NCBI RefSeq assembly: GCF_022288725.1
Contig: NZ_JAKNTA010000017.1
Span: 60,741-124,740, forward strand
Source of the DNA: Kitasatospora sp. A2-31
GTDB lineage: Bacteria; Actinomycetota; Actinomycetes; Streptomycetales; Streptomycetaceae
Direction: 5' to 3'
DNA: 64,000 nucleotides
Of this stretch, positions 26,161 to 35,727 are shown one piece after another (position 1 is the stretch's first letter; the number at the start of each line of letters is the position of its first letter). A model generated the notes under the pieces. That model was not told the origin of the DNA. It made no database searches and was given only the letters and a program-made list of their open reading frames with translations. The translations under genes were made by a program, and so were the position numbers.

Positions 26161-29054
26161 GGCTCAGTGCCTGGCGGGTCGCCCTGCGCATCGCCCGCCG
26201 CGACGCCCTGCGCGCCAAGGGCCGCAGCGCCCTCGTCGTCGCCATGGTCGCCCTTCCCGTCCTCGGCGTCACCGGTGCCGACGTGGTCTTCCGCAGCGCC
26301 GAACTCGACCCCGTCGAGAAGGTCGTCCGCACCATGGGCCAGTCCGACGCCGAGCTGCGCCTGATGGAGCGCGGCGCGATCGTGCTCCAGGCGCCCGACC
26401 CGGACGTCGACTACTCGCACGAGAGCCCGTCCGACGCCAAGACGGAGAACGGGCAGCCCAAGTACACCCCCGAGCAGCGCCGTAGCCTCGACACCGAGCC
26501 CGCCGTGCTCGCCCGCCAGCTGCTCCCGGCCGGCACCGTGTTCGTCCCGCTCCGCCAGGGCCCCTACACCCCCACCAGCACCGCCGAGGGCCTGCTCAGC
26601 GTGCAGACCGTCGAGGCCGACCTCACCGACCCGGTCTGGCGGGGCAAGTTCGACCTGGTCAAGGGTCGGGCCCCCGGCGCCGACCACGAGATCGCCGTCA
26701 CCCGGGACTTCCTCGACCGGTCCGGGCTCAAGCTCGGCGACCGCACCGCCCCGCGCGGCCTGGAGGCCACGCCCTTCACCATCACCGGCGTCGTCGAGTA
26801 CCCCGGCGAACTCCGGGCCACCGGCCTGGTCGCCCGGCCCGGCACCCTGATCGACCAGCTGGCCAAGCTGCCCGGTGCCGACCAGTCCCGCGGCAGCCGC
26901 GGCACCGCGCCGGGCGAGACCGGCACCTGGCTCCTCAAGCTCCCCGCCGGGGCCGTGCTCGACTGGCCGAAGGTGATGGAGCTCAACAAGTACGGCTTCA
27001 CTGCCGCCTCGCGCAGCGTGCTGCTCGACCCGCCGGCCCGCGCCGACGTCCCGTTCTACGTCAAGCAGGACGAGAAGGGCGGCGGCCGGTCCGGCAACTA
27101 CCTCGACAAGACCTCGGTCGTGATCGTCGCCACCGTGATGGGCATGGCGCTGCTGGAGATCGTCCTCCTGGCGGGCCCCGCCTTCGCCGTCGGGGCCAGG
27201 CGCTCCCGGCGGCAGCTCGGCCTGCTCGCGGCCGGCGGCGGTGACCGCGCCAACATCCGGGCGGTCGTCCTCGGCGGCGGCGTCGTCCTCGGCATCACCG
27301 GCGCCGCGCTCGGCCTCGGCCTCGGCGTCGGCCTGGTCGCGCTGCTGCGCACCCGCGCCGAGGACGCCGCCGGCGAGCGGTTCGGCCACTTCGACCTGCA
27401 GCCGCTCGATCTGCTCGGCGTCCTCGCCATCGGCCTGGTCACCGGTCTGCTCGCGGCCGTCGTACCGGCCGTGCAGGCCTCCCGGCAGGACGTCGTCGCC
27501 GCGCTGACCGGCCGCGACTCGCTCAAGCCGCCGAGCCGCCGGCTGGCCGTCCTCGGACTGGTGATGCTCGGTGGCGGGGCCGCCCTGGCACTGCTCGGCG
27601 GCACCAGCGGCTTCGGCGGCCGCAGCCTGGCCGTCCTCGGCGGCTCGGTGATCGCCGAGCTCGGCATGGTCGCCCTGACGCCCTTCCTGGTCGGTCTCTT
27701 CGGCCGGCTCGGCCGCTGGTTGCCGCTCGGCCCCCGGCTCGCCCTGCGCGACTCCGTCCGCCACCGCGGCCGCACCGCGCCGGCCGTCGCCGCGGTGATG
27801 GCGGCCGTCGCCGGCTCGGTCGCGATCGGCATCTACACCACCAGCAGCGACGAGGAGGCGCGCCGCGGTTACGTGGCCTCCGGCCCCGCCGGCGCGGTCG
27901 TGCTCAGCAGCGGCTGGGGCTCCGCGGCCGACGGCGCGCTGCTGCCCAGGCTGCGCGGTGCGGTGGAGAACAACATCCCCGGCCTCGGCACCAGGGCCGA
28001 CGTCCAGAAGGTCAACTACAAGGGCGACTGCGCCGCGAGCCGCGGCAACTGCGGCTACGCCACCGTCGAGATGCCCCAGGAGCGCCAGTGCCCGCTGCAC
28101 TCCCGGGACACACGGCCCGTCTCGGACCAGGAGATCGAGCGGATCCGCGACGAGGACCCGCGCTGCAAGGAGCGCCCCGGCTACCGGGCCAACCCCTTCG
28201 GTGACCTCGCCGTCGGCGACGCCGCCCTGCTGCGCAACCTCTTCGGCGTGACCGATCCGGCCGCGGCCCGGGCGGTGGCCGAGGGCCGGGCGGTGGTCTT
28301 CGACCCCAAGTACCTCAAGGACGGCAAGATCATCGTCCGGCTGGCCGAGCCCCGGGACGAGAACGCCGTCCCGACCCCGGACGGGGACTTCAAGGAGGTC
28401 ACCCACGACGTCCAGGTGGAGGCCGTGCTGGCCGCCGCGGTCACCCCGACCGGCGGCCAGGCGGTGGTCGGCCCGGAGACCGCCCGCAGGCTCGGTCTGA
28501 CCACCCGCGACGCCGGCTCGGTCTGGCTGCCCGAGACCGCGCCGTCCGACAGTGCCGAACAGAAGGCCACGGGCGCGATCAGCAAGCTCTCCGACGGCAC
28601 CCACTTCAAGATCGAGCGCGGCTACCACTCCGACCGCGGCCTGGTCAGCCTCGGCCTGGCCGGCTTCGCCGGCCTGGTCGCCCTCGGTGCCGCCGGCATC
28701 GCCACCGGCCTGGCCGCGGCCGACTCCCAGCGCGACCTGACCACGCTCGCCGCGGTCGGCGCCGCGCCCCGGATCCGCCGCACCCTGTCCGGCTTCCAGT
28801 GCGGGGTGATCGCCGCGATGGGCACCCTGCTCGGCGTGGTCGCCGGCGTCGTCCCGGCGGTGGCGCTGCGCAAGGTGGAGGCCGCCGCCGACACCTACCC
28901 GGGGATGAGCGCCGAGGAGGTGGCGGACAGGGGCCTGGTGGCCTTCCCGTGGCTGCAGGTCGGGCTCACCGCCGTCGTCCTGCCCCTGATCGCGGTGGTG
29001 CTGGCCGCCCTGCTCACCCGCTCGCGCATCTCCCTGCTGCGCCGCACGGCCTGA
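26157..29054 (+). CDS. FtsX-like ABC transporter permease
   Basis: 965 residues with about ten membrane segments: one near residue 25-45, a block of six between ~315 and ~560, and three at the C-terminus. Large extracytoplasmic domains lie between. This is the duplicated FtsX/MacB layout of actinobacterial exporters, in which the protein acts mechanically on an envelope substrate rather than forming a simple channel. GTG 26157 overlaps the ATPase stop. A strong terminator follows. The substrate is unknown. Confidence 0.9.
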
Positions 29055-29083
29055 GCCGGCCGTCCGTCCGCGACACCGCCCCC

Positions 29084-29120
29084 TCACCCCCGGCCGCCGC
29101 CCCCGCGCGGCCGGGGGTGA
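29084..29120 (+). terminator. Intrinsic terminator of the padR-ABC operon
   Basis: A perfect 14-bp stem (29084-29097 with 29107-29120), about 30 bases past the permease stop codon. Confidence 0.75.
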
Positions 29121-29186
29121 CGGAGGTTACAGCCGCTGTGGTGACCGCTGGCCGGACGGCCGGGGCGGACACCCTCACGGGCGAAC

Positions 29187-29199
29187 TAAAGTCGTCCGT
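29187..29199 (+). promoter_or_regulatory. -10 box of a leaderless dipeptidase gene
   Basis: TAAAGT (29187-29192) is followed by exactly 7 bases and then the ATG at 29200. No purine-rich ribosome binding site is present. This is the common leaderless arrangement in actinobacteria. The -35 is not obvious. Confidence 0.5.
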
Positions 29200-30615
29200 A
29201 TGACGAGAACCCCGGACAGCGTCGTCCGCTCCTTCATCGACCGGCACCAGCCCGCCTTCCTCGCCGACCTCTCCGAGTGGCTGAGCATCCCCTCGGTCTC
29301 CGCCGACCCCGACCGGGCCGGCGACGTGCGCCGGTCCGCCGAGTGGCTGGCCGCGAAGCTGCGGGACACCGGTTTCCCGGTGGCCGAGGTGTGGGAGACG
29401 GACGGCCTGCCGGCGGTGTTCGCCGAATGGCCCTCCGGGGACTCGTCCGCGCCGACCGTGCTGGTCTACGGGCACCACGACGTGCAGCCCGCCGCCAAGG
29501 AGGACGGCTGGGCCACCGAGCCGTTCGAGCCGACGGTGGTCGGCAAGCAGCTGTTCGCCCGCGGCGCCGCCGACGACAAGGGGCAGGTGTTCTTCCACAC
29601 CCTGGGCGTCCGCGCCCACCTGGCCGCCACCGGGCGCACCGCGCCGGCCGTCAACCTCAAGCTGCTGATCGAGGGCGAGGAGGAGTCCGGCTCGCCGCAC
29701 TTCGCCGACCTGGTCCGCCGGGAGGCCGCGCGGCTGGCCGCCGACGTGGTGATCATCTCGGACACCGGCATGTGGTCCGAGACCACGCCCACCGTCTGCA
29801 CCGGCATGCGCGGTCTGGCCGACGCCCAGATCGACCTGTTCGGCCCGGACACCGACATCCACTCCGGCTCCTTCGGCGGGGCCGTCCCCAACCCGGCCGC
29901 GGTCGCCGCGGAGCTGGCCGCCGGGCTGCACGACGCGGACCGGCGGGTGGACATCCCCGGCTTCTACGACGGCGTGATCGAGCTGACCGAGCGCGAGCGC
30001 GAGCTCTTCGCCGAGCTGCCCTTCGACGAGGAGCAGTGGTTGCGGGTCGCCAAGTCGTACGGCACCCGGGGCGAGGCGGGATACTCGACCCTGGAGCGGA
30101 TCTGGGCCCGGCCGACCGCCGAGGTCAACGGCATCTGGGGCGGCTACACCGGCCCGGGCGGCAAGACCATCGTCCCGGCCTCGGCGCACCTGAAGCTCTC
30201 CTTCCGGCTGGTCGCCGGGCAGGAGGTGGAGAAGGTCCGGGAGGCCGTCCGGGCGTGGGTGGCCGCGCGGGTGCCGGAGGGCATCCGGTACGAGCTGGTG
30301 TTCCCGGGGGCGACCCGGCCCTGCCTGACCCCGCTCGACCACCCGGCGCTGCAGTCCACCGTGCGGGCGATGGGGCGGGCGTTCGAGCAGCGGATCCTGT
30401 TCACCCGGGAGGGCGGTTCCGGCCCGGCCGCCGACCTGCAGGACGTGCTGGGCGCGCCGGTGCTGTTCCTCGGCATCTCGGTGCCCTCCGACGGCTGGCA
30501 CTCGGTCGACGAGAAGGTCGAGCTGGACCTGCTGTCGAAGGGCGTGGAGACGGCCGCGTACCTCTGGGCCGACCTGGCCGAGAACTGGCGGCCGGGAGAC
30601 GGCGACGGTGCCTGA
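29200..30615 (+). CDS. M20 family dipeptidase (metallopeptidase)
   Basis: 471 residues. Zinc-site motifs run in order: VYGHHDVQP (His/Asp), RGAADDKGQ (bridging Asp), EGEEESGS (catalytic Glu pair), ISDTG and the late GGSGPAADLQ/SVPSDGWHSVDE His region. The central lid/dimerisation domain is present. The family (CNDP/PepV type) hydrolyses dipeptides or acylated amino acids in the cytoplasm. No signal peptide. The gene appears monocistronic, followed 60 bases later by nudC. Confidence 0.92.
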   Translation: MTRTPDSVVRSFIDRHQPAFLADLSEWLSIPSVSADPDRAGDVRRSAEWLAAKLRDTGFPVAEVWETDGLPAVFAEWPSGDSSAPTVLVYGHHDVQPAAKEDGWATEPFEPTVVGKQLFARGAADDKGQVFFHTLGVRAHLAATGRTAPAVNLKLLIEGEEESGSPHFADLVRREAARLAADVVIISDTGMWSETTPTVCTGMRGLADAQIDLFGPDTDIHSGSFGGAVPNPAAVAAELAAGLHDADRRVDIPGFYDGVIELTERERELFAELPFDEEQWLRVAKSYGTRGEAGYSTLERIWARPTAEVNGIWGGYTGPGGKTIVPASAHLKLSFRLVAGQEVEKVREAVRAWVAARVPEGIRYELVFPGATRPCLTPLDHPALQSTVRAMGRAFEQRILFTREGGSGPAADLQDVLGAPVLFLGISVPSDGWHSVDEKVELDLLSKGVETAAYLWADLAENWRPGDGDGA

Positions 30616-30675
30616 GGGCCCCGCCGCCCGCCCGGCGGGCGGACCACTCATCCGGATGACGCATTTCACGTGGGG

Positions 30676-31626
30676 ATGGAACAGTTGAGCACCGTGCCTG
30701 AGACCGATCGCCCGCTGCACCTGGCGCTGGCCCGGGCCGGGGTGGACCGGGCGGCGCAGCACCGGTTCGACGAGCCCTGGCTGGCGGCCGCGTGGAGCCA
30801 CCCGACCACCAAGGTGCTGCCGATCGCGGGCGGCGAGGCGTTCGTGGTGGACACCGGGGCGGGCACCGAGCTGGTCCTGCTGCCCTCCTTCGAGGCGCCG
30901 CAGACCGGGGACCGCTACTTCCTCGGCACCGACGAGGACGGCGTCTCGTACTTCGCGCTGGCCGGCGAGTCGCTGCCCGGACGGCTGGACGGCGACGCCC
31001 GCCCGGCCGGGCTGCGCGAGGTGGGCGGGCTGCTCTCGGACCGGGACGCCGGACTCCTGGTGCACGCCGTCGCGCTGGAGCACTGGCACCGGTTGCACAG
31101 CTTCTGCTCGCGCTGCGGTCACCCGACGGAGAAGGCCGGCGCCGGGCACGTGCGGCGCTGCACCTCGTGTGCGGCTGAGCACTACCCTCGGACCGACCCG
31201 GCGGTGATCATGATGATCACCGACGAGGAGGACCGCTGCCTGCTCGGCCGTCAGGCGCTCTGGCCCGAGGGTCGCTGGTCGACCCTGGCGGGCTTCGTCG
31301 AGCCCGGCGAGTCGATCGAGCAGGCGGTGGTCCGGGAGGTCTTCGAGGAGGCCGGGGTCCGGGTGGCCGAGGTCTCCTACGTGGCGAGCCAGCCGTGGCC
31401 GTTCCCGTCCAGCCTGATGCTCGGCTTCACGGGCAAGGCCGACCCGGCGGGGACGGAGATCACCGTGGACGGCGAGGAGCTGGCCGAGGCGCGCTGGTTC
31501 TCCCGCGAGGAGCTGAAGGCCGGCATGGCGGCCGGCGAGATCCTGCCGCCGTCCGGCATTTCGATCGCGCGTCACCTGGTCGAACTCTGGTACGGCGGGC
31601 CGCTGCCCTCGGCGGCGCGCTGGTAA
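30676..31626 (+). CDS. nudC: NAD(+) diphosphatase NudC
   Basis: 316 residues. A zinc ribbon FCSRCGHP...CTSCAAEHYPR is followed by the NUDIX box GFVEPGESIEQAVVREVFEEAGV and the NudC-specific SQPWPFPSS. NudC cleaves NAD(H) to NMN(H) and AMP and can remove NAD caps from RNA. I start at ATG 30676; GTG 30670 and TTG 30685 are alternatives with similar ribosome binding sites. It occupies the conserved position between adnAB and uvrD2. Confidence 0.93.
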   Translation: MEQLSTVPETDRPLHLALARAGVDRAAQHRFDEPWLAAAWSHPTTKVLPIAGGEAFVVDTGAGTELVLLPSFEAPQTGDRYFLGTDEDGVSYFALAGESLPGRLDGDARPAGLREVGGLLSDRDAGLLVHAVALEHWHRLHSFCSRCGHPTEKAGAGHVRRCTSCAAEHYPRTDPAVIMMITDEEDRCLLGRQALWPEGRWSTLAGFVEPGESIEQAVVREVFEEAGVRVAEVSYVASQPWPFPSSLMLGFTGKADPAGTEITVDGEELAEARWFSREELKAGMAAGEILPPSGISIARHLVELWYGGPLPSAARW

Positions 31627-31729
31627 TTCTCCGGATTGGGGGGCGTGCGGCCAATGCCGTGCGCCCCCATTTCCGTTCTGCGCCCGCTTTCAAGCCTGAT
31701 GATCAGGTGCCCGATGCGGCCGAACGGGT

Positions 31730-31855
31730 GATCCTGGCGGATATTCCGAGGCCGTGGCGGCCAGATGTTCGTATCCGGAGGGGCCGGTTCCTGCATCCGG
31801 TCCGGCGCACCGGTCGGGAGTGCCGGGCGGGGCGGCGGCGATCCTGGCCGACATT
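31730..31855. repeat. 16-bp imperfect direct repeat upstream of the GntR gene
   Basis: GATCCTGGCGGATATT (31730-31745) and GATCCTGGCCGACATT (31840-31855) match at 14 of 16 positions, 110 bases apart. The second lies ~35 bases before the gntR -10. Nearby, CCTGATGATCAGG (31695-31707) is a perfect palindrome around a central G. They could be binding sites; no regulator can be assigned. Confidence 0.35.
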
Positions 31856-31867
31856 GCGCGAATCGGC

Positions 31868-31903
31868 TGAAACGACGTCACCGGCCTCGCTACATTCACT
31901 CGG
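31868..31903 (+). promoter_or_regulatory. Likely leaderless promoter of the GntR gene
   Basis: TGAAAC (31868-31873), 17 bases, TACATT (31891-31896), then 7 bases to the GTG at 31904. No ribosome binding site is present. Confidence 0.5.
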
Positions 31904-32767
31904 GTGACAATCCCACGGGGCACCGCCCAATCCCCCAAATACCAGCGCCTCGCCGCCGATCTGCGCCGCCGGATCGCCGAGGGCGAGTTCACCGCCCAGG
32001 CCGCCCTGCCGGTCGAGAGCGAACTGGAACGACAGTACGGAGTCGCCCGCAACACCGTCCGGCTGGCCGTCGACGTCCTGGTCAACGAGGGTCGGCTGGT
32101 CCGCCTCCAGGGCAAGGGCACCTATCTGCGGGAGCACCCCGTCCTGGACCACCGGGCCTACGGCCCCGCGCTGCGGTCCGCGCCGCGGGACCCGCTGGTC
32201 GGGCTGCGGGACTGCCTGGCGCTGCCCTCCGCCGTCTACCGGGGCGAGGCGGCCGAGGCCGGACGGGAGCTCACCGTCGACTTCGAGATGATGATCGTCC
32301 GGGCCCGGGGCGACATCGCCGAGCGGCTCGGACTGCGGGCCGGCGAGGCCATCGTGGTCCGGCGCCAGCTGCGGCTGCTGGACCGCGAGCCCTACTCGAT
32401 CGAGGAGAGCCACTACCGGGCCGGCCTCGCCGCCGGCACCCCGCTGATGGAGCCGGACCAGATCGAGGGCGGCGACGAGTCGGTGCTCGCCGCGCTCGGC
32501 CGTACCGAGATCGGCGCCGTCGACCACCTGGTGGCCCGGATGCCCGGACCGGAGGAGGCGCAGTGGTTCCAGGGCGGCCCCGGGGTGCCGCTGGTGGTCC
32601 AGACCCGGGTGACGTACGACCGGCGCGGACCGGTCCGGGTGATCGAGACGCGCTACTCCGCCGACCGCAGCCGGCTGGTCTACGGCGTCGGCGACCTCTC
32701 CGCCCGCGCCGCCCAGCTGCCGGCGCCCGCCGCCCCGGTCGACCCGGCCCGGGCCGACGCGCCGTGA
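31904..32767 (+). CDS. GntR family regulator, HutC/UTRA type
   Basis: 287 residues. The GntR winged helix is at residues ~12-75 (LRRRIAEGEFTAQAALPVESELERQYGVARNTVRLAVDVL...GKGTYL), and a UTRA effector domain from ~100 includes the RRQLRLLDREPYSIEESHY stretch. HutC-type regulators sense small metabolites or sugars. It is convergent with mycoredoxin, with only 33 bases between stops. The ligand and targets are not visible. Confidence 0.9.
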   Translation: MTIPRGTAQSPKYQRLAADLRRRIAEGEFTAQAALPVESELERQYGVARNTVRLAVDVLVNEGRLVRLQGKGTYLREHPVLDHRAYGPALRSAPRDPLVGLRDCLALPSAVYRGEAAEAGRELTVDFEMMIVRARGDIAERLGLRAGEAIVVRRQLRLLDREPYSIEESHYRAGLAAGTPLMEPDQIEGGDESVLAALGRTEIGAVDHLVARMPGPEEAQWFQGGPGVPLVVQTRVTYDRRGPVRVIETRYSADRSRLVYGVGDLSARAAQLPAPAAPVDPARADAP

Positions 32768-32800
32768 CGCGCCGGGCCGGGCCGTCGTGCCCGGGGCGGG

Positions 32801-33058
32801 TCAGGCCGCGAGGGCCTTCTTGACCTGCAGGAGGCTGGGGTTGGTCATGACGACCTGCTCCCCGCCGCCCGCCGGCACCACCAGCACGGTGGGCACGGTC
32901 TGGTTGCCGTTGTTCACGGACTCGACGAAGGACGCCGAGGCCGGGTCCTCCTCGATGTTGATCTCGGTGTAGCCGATGCCTTCACGGTCCAGCTGGCTCT
33001 TGAGCCGGTTGCAGTAGCCGCACCAGGTCGTGCTGTACATCGTGACGCTGCCGGACAT
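32801..33058 (-). CDS. mrx1: Mycoredoxin (glutaredoxin-like thiol reductase)
   Basis: 85 residues with the active-site motif WCGYC at residues 11-15 and the cis-Pro region QTVPTVLV. Mycoredoxins reduce mycothiol mixed disulfides in actinobacteria, so this enzyme repairs S-mycothiolated proteins. ATG 33058 has AAGGAG 8 bases upstream; a longer in-frame start would run into the promoter. A SigR-type promoter lies 45-70 bases upstream, tying it to the thiol stress response encoded at 57 kb. Divergent from uvrD2, as in mycobacteria. Confidence 0.93.
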   Translation of the reverse strand: MSGSVTMYSTTWCGYCNRLKSQLDREGIGYTEINIEEDPASASFVESVNNGNQTVPTVLVVPAGGGEQVVMTNPSLLQVKKALAA

Positions 33059-33102
33059 CGAGGGGACTCCTTCGGAGAGGGGGGCGTACGGTCTCGCGGG
33101 AC

Positions 33103-33128
33103 AACACTCGCCACGCACGCGTCATTCC
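33103..33128 (-). promoter_or_regulatory. SigR-type promoter of mycoredoxin
   Basis: On the minus strand: GGAAT (33128-33124), an 18-base spacer, then GTT (33105-33103). This is an exact SigR consensus. Expected transcription start is near 33096, giving a leader of about 38 bases. Confidence 0.82.
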
Positions 33129-33139
33129 GCGTGATGCTT

Positions 33140-33300
33140 GTCGGGCCTCGGCTTGCCTCCGGGGCGCTGCGACCCGGTGCCGACGGTCGGCGCTCCAAGG
33201 CTCCTCGTGCCTCGGAGCCTCCTCGCTTCTCCCTTTCGGCGCCGGCGCGCCCCTTCGGCTCGCTCGGCTGTTTGTCGGGGCCTCGGCTCGCCTCCGCTGC
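33140..33300. repeat. Degenerate copy of the 120-bp intergenic repeat
   Basis: GCGACCCGGTGCCGACGGTC, CTCGTGCCTCG, TCCTCGCTT and CGGCGCGCCCCTTCGGCTCG occur in the same order as in the tandem array at 50654-51034, with substitutions and short insertions. It lies in the divergent mrx1-uvrD2 region just upstream of the SigR-type promoter. The downstream part (33260-33350) continues with similar GGGCCTCGGC words. No gene is present here. Confidence 0.7.
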
Positions 33301-33421
33301 TCGTTCGGGCCTCGGCCCGCTCGGCCGTGCGCGCCCGCGCGCGCGGCGATCATCCTGCGATCACACCGCTCCTGTGGACAACTCCTCCCGGGTTGTCCCA
33401 CCGGGCTGAGAGGATGAACGC

Positions 33422-35662
33422 ATGCAGGAAGACCTCTTGAGCGGCAGCCCGTTCGACTTCGGCGGTGCCGGGCCCGCCACCGGCCCGGACGCGGTGCTCG
33501 CCGGGCTCGACCCCGAGCAGCGGGCCGTCGCCACCGCCCTGCAGGGGCCCGTCTGCGTCCTGGCCGGGGCCGGGACGGGCAAGACGCGCGCCATCACCCA
33601 CCGGATCGCCTACGGCGTGCGCAGCGGCGTCTACCAGCCCGCGCAGGTCCTCGCCGTCACCTTCACCGCCCGCGCGGCGGGCGAGATGCGCGGCCGGCTG
33701 CGCCAGCTCGGCGCCGAGGGCGTCCAGGCCCGCACCTTCCACGCGGCCGCCCTGCGCCAGCTCCAGTACTTCTGGCCGCGCGCCGTCGGCGGGCCGGTGC
33801 CGCAGCTGCTGGAGCGCAAGGTCCAGCTGGTCGCCGAGGCCGCCGCGCGCTGCGGGCTCCGGGTCCAGCGCACCGAGCTGCGCGACCTCACCGCCGAGGT
33901 CGAGTGGGCCAAGGTCACCCAGATCGGCCCCGACGACTACCCGACCGCGGTGCAGAAGTCCGGCCGCGAGGCCCCGCGCGACCCGGCCGAGACCGCCCAG
34001 GTCTACCGCGTCTACGAGGAGACGAAGACCCGCCGCGGCGTCATCGACTTCGAGGACGTCCTGCTGCTCACCGCCGCCATCCTGGAGGACCGGCCGGACA
34101 TCGCCGACCAGGTCCGCGCCCAGTACCGGCACTTCACCGTCGACGAGTACCAGGACGTCTCCCCGCTCCAGCAGCGGCTGCTCGACCAGTGGACCGGCCC
34201 CGGCGGCGGGGCCAGCCTCTGCGTGGTCGGCGACGCCAGCCAGACGATCTACTCGTTCACCGGCGCGACCCCCGACTACCTGCTGAACTTCCGCACCCGC
34301 CACCCCGAGGCGACGGTGGTCAAGCTGGTCCGCGACTACCGCTCCACCCCCCAGGTCGTCCACCTGGCCAACGGGCTGCTCGCCCAGGCCCGCGGGCAGG
34401 CCGCCCGGCACCGGCTGGAGCTGGTCTCGCAGCGCGAGGCCGGCCCCGAGCCGGTATACACCGAGTACGAGGACGAGCCGACCGAGGCGGAGACCACCGG
34501 CCGCCGGATCCAGGAGCTGCTGGCGGCCGGCGTGCGGGCCAGCGAGGTCGCGGTGCTCTTCCGCACCAACGGGCAGTCCGAGGTCTACGAGCAGGCGCTC
34601 TCCGACCTCGGCGTCCCCTACCAGCTCAAGGGTGCCGAGCGGTTCTTCGAGCGGCCCGAGGTGCGCGACGCCGGGGTGTTGCTGCGCGGCGCCGCCCGGG
34701 CCGGCTCCGACCCGCTCACCGACGGCGCCCCGGGCCTCGCCGCGCAGGTCCGCGCGGTGCTCGCCACCCGCGGCTTCACCGCCGAGCCTCCGGCCGGCTC
34801 CGGCGCGGTGCGCGAGCGCTGGGAGTCGCTGGCCGCCCTGGTCCGGCTGGCCGAGGAGTTCGAGCGCGCCCAGGCCGCCGCCGGCGGGCCCGCCGACCTC
34901 GCCGCCTACGTCGCCGAGCTGGACGCCCGCGCCGCCGCTCAGCACGCGCCGGCCGTCGAGGGCGTCACGCTGGCCTCGCTGCACGCCGCCAAGGGCCTGG
35001 AGTGGGACGCCGTCTTCCTGGTCGGCCTCACCGAGGGCACCCTGCCGATCATCTACGCCAAGACCGACGAGCAGGTCGAGGAGGAGCGCCGGCTGCTCTA
35101 CGTCGGCGTCACCCGGGCCCGCAAGCACCTCTCGCTCTCCTGGGCGCTCTCCCGCTCCCCGGGCGGCCGGGCGAGCCGGAAGCCGACCCGCTTCCTGGAC
35201 GGGCTGCGCCCCGGGTCCGGCGCGCCCGGCGCGCGCTCCGGGAGCCGGGGCGGGCGCGGCGGCGTCGAGCCGGGCGAGCGCCAGGCCGGCCGCCGGGTGC
35301 GCGGCCCGGTCACCTGCCGGGTCTGCGAGCGCGTGCTCACCGAGGCGGTCGAGCGCAAGCTGCGCCGCTGCGAGAGCTGCCCCTCGACGATGGACGAGGC
35401 GCTGTACGAGCGGCTGCGCGAGTGGCGGGCCGGGCAGGCCCGGAAGCAGGGCGCGCCGGCCTACGTCGTCTTCACCGACGCGACGCTGATGGCGATCGCC
35501 GAGGACGTCCCCGCGAGCCGGCAGGAGCTGGCGGTGATCTCAGGGGTCGGCGCGATGAAGCTGGACAAGTACGGGGCCGCCGTGCTCTCGTTGTGTGCGG
35601 GGGAGGAGCCCGAGGAGGATCCGGTCGACGTCGTGGACGGCGATCCGGGCGAACCGGCCTGA
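33422..35662 (+). CDS. uvrD2: UvrD2-type ATP-dependent DNA helicase with HRDC domain
   Basis: 746 residues. The SF1 motor has Walker A GAGTGKT near residue 48, VDEYQDVS, GDASQTIYSFTG and the late motif LHAAKGLEWD. After ~residue 630 a tetracysteine element (CRVC...CESC) and a C-terminal HRDC-like region follow, ending in an acidic tail. This arrangement is that of mycobacterial UvrD2, a 3'-5' helicase whose cysteine motif is needed for unwinding. It is the third SF1A helicase in 20 kb and lies between mycoredoxin and wblC as in M. tuberculosis. Confidence 0.92.
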   Translation: MQEDLLSGSPFDFGGAGPATGPDAVLAGLDPEQRAVATALQGPVCVLAGAGTGKTRAITHRIAYGVRSGVYQPAQVLAVTFTARAAGEMRGRLRQLGAEGVQARTFHAAALRQLQYFWPRAVGGPVPQLLERKVQLVAEAAARCGLRVQRTELRDLTAEVEWAKVTQIGPDDYPTAVQKSGREAPRDPAETAQVYRVYEETKTRRGVIDFEDVLLLTAAILEDRPDIADQVRAQYRHFTVDEYQDVSPLQQRLLDQWTGPGGGASLCVVGDASQTIYSFTGATPDYLLNFRTRHPEATVVKLVRDYRSTPQVVHLANGLLAQARGQAARHRLELVSQREAGPEPVYTEYEDEPTEAETTGRRIQELLAAGVRASEVAVLFRTNGQSEVYEQALSDLGVPYQLKGAERFFERPEVRDAGVLLRGAARAGSDPLTDGAPGLAAQVRAVLATRGFTAEPPAGSGAVRERWESLAALVRLAEEFERAQAAAGGPADLAAYVAELDARAAAQHAPAVEGVTLASLHAAKGLEWDAVFLVGLTEGTLPIIYAKTDEQVEEERRLLYVGVTRARKHLSLSWALSRSPGGRASRKPTRFLDGLRPGSGAPGARSGSRGGRGGVEPGERQAGRRVRGPVTCRVCERVLTEAVERKLRRCESCPSTMDEALYERLREWRAGQARKQGAPAYVVFTDATLMAIAEDVPASRQELAVISGVGAMKLDKYGAAVLSLCAGEEPEEDPVDVVDGDPGEPA

Positions 35663-35727
35663 GCCGGTCCTGGGCGATGCGAGTCGGTGCCGTGCGGCGC
35701 CCGGGAACTCATCGGGAAACTCGCCGG

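Noticed and set aside
31723..31747. Minus-strand SigR-like promoter (GGAAT-N17-GTT)
   Set aside because: The spacer is short and no minus-strand gene lies downstream; NudC is on the plus strand there.
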